Below are positions 60,323-64,000 of a stretch of 64,000 bases of DNA, piece after piece. The stretch comes from Butyricimonas synergistica DSM 23225 (lineage in GTDB: Bacteria > Bacteroidota > Bacteroidia > Bacteroidales > Marinifilaceae), in contig NZ_KB903367.1 of the NCBI RefSeq assembly GCF_000379665.1, forward strand, positions 62,001 to 126,000. Reading direction: 5' to 3'. The translations under genes and the position numbers were made by a program. Within the stretch, counting starts at the first letter, position 1. The number at the start of each line of letters is the position of its first letter. Under the pieces are notes generated by a model, which did no database searches, was not told where the DNA came from, and saw only the letters and a program-made list of their open reading frames with translations.

Positions 60323-61540
60323 ATGTATCAAACACACATATTTCCGAATGGATTGCGCTTGATCCATAATTATGTTCCGAATAAAGCTGCTTATTGCGGC
60401 TTGATTGTCAACGTGGGGAGTCGGGATGAACAGGCGGGGGAGTTTGGCATGGCTCATTTCATTGAGCACGTGATATTCAAGGGAACCGAGAAGCGAAAAG
60501 CCTATCATATATTGAGTCGCCTGGAGGACGTGGGGGGTGAATTGAATGCCTACACGACGAAGGAAGACACGTGCGTGTACGCCACGTTTATGGCAAAAGA
60601 TTACGAGCGGGCGTTGGAGTTATTCGCTGACATTGTGTTTCATTCCGTATTCCCGGAGAAAGAGATCGAGAAGGAGAAAGATGTCGTGTTGGACGAGATC
60701 AACTCGTACAAGGATAATCCCGGGGAATTGATTTTTGATGATTTTGAGGAATTGGTTTACTCGGGATATCCGATTGGACGGAATATCCTGGGAGATGAGG
60801 CTTCAGTGGGGCAAATATCACGGGGAATGGTACTTGACTTCGTGAGACGGAATTATTTCCCGAATCGCATGGTCATCAGTTCCGTGGGGGATATTGCTTT
60901 TGATAAGTTGGTCAGACTGGTGGAGAAATATTTTTCCGGTTACGCGAGCGGGACTCCTTTGCAGACCCGTATTAAGCCGGAAATCTATACGCCTCGTTTC
61001 GTGGAGATAGATAAGGACACGTACCAAAGTCATTGTATCATAGGAAATATCGCTTATGATTACACGCAGGATAACCGGCTGGCTTTGTCGCTGCTGATAA
61101 ATTTGTTAGGTGGGGCGGGTATGAATACCCGTTTGAACCTGAATATTCGGGAGCGTTACGGGCTGGCTTATAATATAGAGGCTTCCTATACGCCTTACTC
61201 GGACACGGGGATTTCCATGATTTATTTCGGGTGTGATTCGGAGCATACGGATTTATGTTTGAGTTTGTGCAAGAAGGAGATGAGAGCTTTATACGAGGAG
61301 AAGTTGGGGCCCGTGCAATTGAAACGGGCGAAGGCTCAGATGGTTGGTCAACTGGCGATCTCTTCCGAGAATTACGAGAACCTGATGTTGTCTATCGGGA
61401 AGAGTTTCTTGATTTACGACAAGGTGGATAGTTTGGAAGATATTTACGCCCAAGTGGATGAGATTACTCCGGAGCTATTATTGAAGGTGGCAAAGGATGT
61501 GTTTGATTTGGAGCAACAATCGATATTATTATACAAATAG
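60323..61540 (+). CDS. M16 family zinc peptidase
   Basis: A 405-residue insulinase-type peptidase with the inverted zinc motif HFIEH at about residues 48-52 in GMAHFIEHVIFKGT, and the third ligand Glu in the following helix (EKEKDVVLDEINSYKDNP). The second, inactive half-domain has GGAGMNTRLNLNIRERYGLAY. There is no signal peptide, so it is of the short cytosolic type (like the processing peptidase beta subunit). It is tightly placed behind the exported DUF4097-like gene. Confidence 0.93.
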   Translation: MYQTHIFPNGLRLIHNYVPNKAAYCGLIVNVGSRDEQAGEFGMAHFIEHVIFKGTEKRKAYHILSRLEDVGGELNAYTTKEDTCVYATFMAKDYERALELFADIVFHSVFPEKEIEKEKDVVLDEINSYKDNPGELIFDDFEELVYSGYPIGRNILGDEASVGQISRGMVLDFVRRNYFPNRMVISSVGDIAFDKLVRLVEKYFSGYASGTPLQTRIKPEIYTPRFVEIDKDTYQSHCIIGNIAYDYTQDNRLALSLLINLLGGAGMNTRLNLNIRERYGLAYNIEASYTPYSDTGISMIYFGCDSEHTDLCLSLCKKEMRALYEEKLGPVQLKRAKAQMVGQLAISSENYENLMLSIGKSFLIYDKVDSLEDIYAQVDEITPELLLKVAKDVFDLEQQSILLYK

Positions 61541-61548
61541 GAGGTAGT

Positions 61549-62196
61549 ATGCTGGAGTTAAATCCGGAATTGGAGCAATATATATTGATGCACAGCGAGC
61601 CGGAAAGCGAGGTGTTGGCAGAACTTTCTCGAGCGACTCATTTGCAAGTGTTGCGTCCGAGAATGTTGTCGGGAAACCTGCAAGGGCAATTCTTGAAAAT
61701 GATATGCCAGATGATCGGAGCTCGAAGGGTTTTGGAAATCGGGACGTATACGGGGTACGCGGCAATATCTATGGCATCCGGTTTGGCGGAAGGAGGCGTG
61801 GTGCATACGATTGATGTGAATGACGAATTGGAGGATTTTACCCGGGGATTTATAGAGAAAAGCGGTTTAGAGGAACATATCGTGTTTCATGTTGGGGATG
61901 CTTGCGAGATTATCCCCCGTTTGGATGAAGTGTTTGATCTGGTGTTTATCGATGCGGATAAAAGGGAGTATTCTAAATATTATCATTTAGTGTTTGATAA
62001 GGTACGAGCGGGAGGAATGATTATTGCCGACGACGTGTTGTGGGATGGTAAAGTAGCAGACCCTAACGTGAAGCTGGATGCCCAGACCCAAGGAATTTTG
62101 GAATTCAATGATATGGTGCAAGCCGATTCCCGCGTGGAAAATGTATTGCTTCCCGTGCGGCATGGTCTGATGATGATAAGGAAAGTTAAAACCTAA
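61549..62196 (+). CDS. SAM-dependent O-methyltransferase
   Basis: A 215-residue methyltransferase of the caffeoyl-CoA/catechol type: the SAM motif VLEIGTYTGYAAISMA, the metal/substrate Asp in LVFIDADKREYSKYY, and IIADDVLWDGKVADP. The substrate is unknown in bacteria. The start ATG 61549 has GGAGG 5 nt upstream, a strong Shine-Dalgarno that is uncommon in this phylum and supports the start. The gap to the M16 gene is 8 nt. Confidence 0.92.
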   Translation: MLELNPELEQYILMHSEPESEVLAELSRATHLQVLRPRMLSGNLQGQFLKMICQMIGARRVLEIGTYTGYAAISMASGLAEGGVVHTIDVNDELEDFTRGFIEKSGLEEHIVFHVGDACEIIPRLDEVFDLVFIDADKREYSKYYHLVFDKVRAGGMIIADDVLWDGKVADPNVKLDAQTQGILEFNDMVQADSRVENVLLPVRHGLMMIRKVKT

Positions 62197-62255
62197 AAGT
62201 GATTTCCAGTTGAAAAGCATAAAACCTCAAAATAAGATCAGGCTTGTCCAATGGA

Positions 62256-62288
62256 AATCTAAAATCTAAAATCTAAAATCTAAAATTA
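62256..62288. repeat. Four AAATCTA heptads upstream of thyA
   Basis: AAATCTA repeated four times without change (62256-62283), then AAATT. It lies just before the thyA -7 element. Confidence 0.85.
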
Positions 62289-62293
62289 AACGC

Positions 62294-62301
62294 TATCTTT
62301 G
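62294..62301 (+). promoter_or_regulatory. thyA -7 element
   Basis: TATCTTTG matches TAnnTTTG and lies 65 nt before the ATG at 62367, between two different heptad arrays. Confidence 0.55.
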
Positions 62302-62332
62302 TTCAATCATTTGGTTGAATCTTGGGAATCAC

Positions 62333-62363
62333 ATTTTCAATTTTCAATTTTCAATTTTCAATT
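62333..62363. repeat. Four ATTTTCA heptads in the thyA leader
   Basis: ATTTTCA is repeated four times without change and followed by ATT, identical to 52041-52071. It lies in the transcribed leader, 4-34 nt before the start codon. Confidence 0.85.
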
Positions 62364-62366
62364 ATT

Positions 62367-63161
62367 ATGAAGCAGTATTTAGATTTATTGGATAGAATAT
62401 TGAAAGAAGGAACGGTAAAGGAAGATCGCACGGGTACCGGTACGATGAACGTGTTCGGGCATCAGATGCGTTTTAACCTGGAAGAGGGCTTTCCTTTGCT
62501 GACCACGAAAAAATTGCACCTAAAGTCTATTATATACGAGTTGTTGTGGTTTTTGCAAGGCGACACGAACGTGAAGTATTTGCAAGATCATGGTGTGAGA
62601 ATTTGGAATGAATGGGCTGATGAGAATGGGGATTTGGGGCATATCTATGGTTATCAATGGCGTTCGTGGCCAAAGGCTGACGGTACTTTCTTGGATCAGA
62701 TTACGCAAGTGGTGGAGGGAATCAAGCATTCTCCCGATTCCCGACGACTGATCGTGAGTGCTTGGAATGCCGGGGACATCGAGAATATGGCATTGCCGCC
62801 TTGTCATGCGTTATTTCAATTCTACGTGGCAAACGGTAAACTGTCCTGCCAGCTTTATCAACGGAGTGCCGATACTTTCCTCGGGGTTCCTTTCAACATT
62901 GCTTCCTATGCTTTGTTGACCTTGATGATGGCTCAGGTGTGTGGTTTGAAGCCTGGAGAATTCGTGCATACCTTAGGCGATACCCATATTTATCTGAATC
63001 ATATCGAACAGGTAAAACTGCAATTGACCCGTGAGCCTCGACGTTTACCCCGTATGATAATCAATCCGGAGGTGAAAAGTATCTTTGATTTTAAGTACGA
63101 GGATTTCGAATTGCAGGATTACGACCCGCACCCGCATATAAAGGGGGCAATATCTGTTTAA
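62367..63161 (+). CDS. thyA: Thymidylate synthase
   Basis: A 264-residue enzyme, the same length as E. coli ThyA, making dTMP from dUMP with methylene-THF. Seen: [18 protein letters not shown], the catalytic Cys in [12 protein letters not shown], and [23 protein letters not shown] 62367 is the start; the longer frame to 62322 would translate the heptad repeats. folA follows, making the usual thyA-folA pair that recycles dihydrofolate. Confidence 0.96.
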   Translation: MKQYLDLLDRILKEGTVKEDRTGTGTMNVFGHQMRFNLEEGFPLLTTKKLHLKSIIYELLWFLQGDTNVKYLQDHGVRIWNEWADENGDLGHIYGYQWRSWPKADGTFLDQITQVVEGIKHSPDSRRLIVSAWNAGDIENMALPPCHALFQFYVANGKLSCQLYQRSADTFLGVPFNIASYALLTLMMAQVCGLKPGEFVHTLGDTHIYLNHIEQVKLQLTREPRRLPRMIINPEVKSIFDFKYEDFELQDYDPHPHIKGAISV

Positions 63162-63220
63162 TTGAAAATGCAGAATTGAACATGAAATTAATTACGGCAT
63201 AAGCGAGAGCTTGTGTGGAG

Positions 63221-63249
63221 AAATCTAAAATCACAAAATCTAAAATTGA
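63221..63249. repeat. AAATCTA-type repeat before folA
   Basis: AAATCTA, AAATCAC, AAAATCTA and AAATTGAAA lie directly before the folA start codon. Confidence 0.6.
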
Positions 63250-63252
63250 AAC

Positions 63253-63741
63253 ATGGTTTTATCAATTATAGTAGCAGCGGCGGAGAATAATGTTATTGGA
63301 CGGGACAATGGTTTGGTATGGAGGTTGTCTGCTGATTTGAAACGTTTTAAAGCGTTGACGACAGGACATACGATTTTGATGGGGCGTAAGACCTACGAGT
63401 CCGTGGGAAAAGCATTACCTAACCGGAGAAATATCGTGATCTCTCGGAATCCGGTTTATAAGGCAGAGGGATGTGAGGTTGTTCGTGGAGTGGAGGAAGC
63501 GTTGGAGTTGACGAAGGGGGAAGATGAGGTATTCGTGACCGGGGGCGGAACGATCTACAAGGAGTTGTGGGATAAAGCCGATAGATTGTATCTTACCGTT
63601 GTGCATCAGGAATGCGAGGGAGATACAGTGATTCCTCCCGTTGATCCGAAGAAATGGAAAGAGGTGCTTCGGGAAGAACATCAGGCGGACGAGAAAAATG
63701 AATGTGATTACACGTTTATCAATTACGAACGGATAAAATGA
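63253..63741 (+). CDS. folA: Dihydrofolate reductase
   Basis: A 162-residue enzyme reducing dihydrofolate with NADPH. Seen: the N-terminal VLSIIVAAAENNVIGRDNGLVW, the cofactor segment LMGRKTYESVGKALPNRRNI, and VFVTGGGTIYKELW with the late glycines. It regenerates THF used up by ThyA, encoded just upstream. Its end overlaps the next gene by 4 nt. Confidence 0.95.
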   Translation: MVLSIIVAAAENNVIGRDNGLVWRLSADLKRFKALTTGHTILMGRKTYESVGKALPNRRNIVISRNPVYKAEGCEVVRGVEEALELTKGEDEVFVTGGGTIYKELWDKADRLYLTVVHQECEGDTVIPPVDPKKWKEVLREEHQADEKNECDYTFINYERIK

Positions 63742-64000
63742 TAGATTACCGGATTAACCCGAAATATAAGTCGCTGGAAAACGCAATCTTGGATATTCCC
63801 CACCGATTTGAAGAGGAGGGGAAAGTAATCGAGGATAATCGGAACGTGATTAAAATATTGGATGTGGAAGGATTGCGTGTGAACGTGAAATCTTTCAAGA
63901 AACCAAACGTGGTGAACCAATTCGCTTACGCGTACATCCGGAAAGGCAAAGCTTTACGGTCTTTCGAGTATGCTAATTTATTCCGAGAGAAGGGCATCGG
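63738..64000 (+). CDS. LPS-kinase-like (InaA/RfaP-type) protein, partial
   Basis: The first 87 residues of a protein cut by the window end: MIDYRINPKYKSLENAIL, then VKSFKKPNVVNQFAYAYIRKGKALRSFEYANLF, with the conserved Lys of an RfaP/InaA-type kinase in the VKSFK strand. Family members phosphorylate sugar residues of lipopolysaccharide (Kdo or heptose). It overlaps folA by ATGA, so it is translated from the same transcript. The catalytic loop lies beyond the window. Confidence 0.7.
   Translation, partial: MIDYRINPKYKSLENAILDIPHRFEEEGKVIEDNRNVIKILDVEGLRVNVKSFKKPNVVNQFAYAYIRKGKALRSFEYANLFREKGI

Noticed and set aside
52041-62363. Heptad and 11-nt arrays as CRISPR-like arrays
   Set aside because: Units are contiguous with no spacers and no cas genes are present.

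Overview
The window looks like chromosomal DNA of a gut-type anaerobic member of the Bacteroidota, order Bacteroidales. The Odoribacteraceae (Butyricimonas/Odoribacter) are my best guess, by inference only. The support is: -7 promoter elements of the TAnnTTTG type in front of many genes; an ECF sigma/FecR/SusC/SusD locus; single-chain SecDF; a MurF-alanine racemase fusion; GldH; many Bacteroidota-type families (DUF4922, DUF4924, DUF4097-like, M64); and [FeFe] hydrogenase genes. I saw no rRNA, tRNA, CRISPR array, transposase or phage gene.

Layout. 1-4226 (minus) is a five-gene [FeFe]-hydrogenase operon: a NuoE-like [2Fe-2S] protein, a sensor-type hydrogenase with a PAS domain, a SpoIIE-type phosphatase, a second [2Fe-2S] protein, and the start of a ferredoxin-rich hydrogenase cut by the window edge. 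4337-14364 holds a damaged LRR gene, secDF, a retropepsin-like protease, a creD operon with its own winged-helix regulator and two matching dyad sites, a DSP-like phosphatase, mdh and a MATE exporter. 14509-24742 holds ddl, then a minus-strand run (LD-carboxypeptidase homologue, gamma-glutamyl hydrolase/dipeptidase fusion, NUDIX, gldH, trmB, mnmA), a compositionally different DUF3089 lipoprotein gene, and metG. 25128-37100 is an outer-membrane uptake region: a small secreted peptide, ECF sigma, FecR, SusC, SusD, a double-thioredoxin protein, and a separate TonB receptor. 38795-43852 (minus) is a tight operon of GT2, DUF4922 (HxHxQ nucleotidyltransferase-like), SpoIID/LytB and an AmpG-like permease, probably linked to muropeptide turnover. 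43964-56651 holds a periplasmic-sensor histidine kinase, an M64 peptidase, murF-alr, cls, prmC, recX, a Crp/Fnr regulator, nadE with an altered glutaminase site, 5-formyl-THF cyclo-ligase and a small ferredoxin. 57031-64000 (plus) carries rplY, pth, an S4 protein, DUF4924, a DUF4097-like protein, an M16 peptidase, an O-methyltransferase, thyA, folA and the start of an LPS-kinase-like gene.

The genes work together mainly in cell-envelope and peptidoglycan metabolism (ddl, murF-alr, LD-carboxypeptidase homologue, dipeptidase fusion, AmpG, SpoIID, cls, creD), hydrogen/redox metabolism, TonB-dependent uptake, and one-carbon/folate metabolism (thyA, folA, 5-formyl-THF cyclo-ligase).

The least explained signal is in the spacers. 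Two classes of short periodic DNA recur. One class is AT-rich 7-nt arrays (ATTTTCA, AAATCTA and GATT-type), which lie at promoters and gene junctions and run into the coding ends of several genes. The other class is arrays with an 11-nt period, where each locus has its own sequence but the period is the same. Other points worth checking are the dyad operators of the creD operon, the missing catalytic residues in the LD-carboxypeptidase homologue and in NadE, a cysteine-bearing PAS domain in the histidine kinase, and a 26-bp perfect palindrome inside pth.
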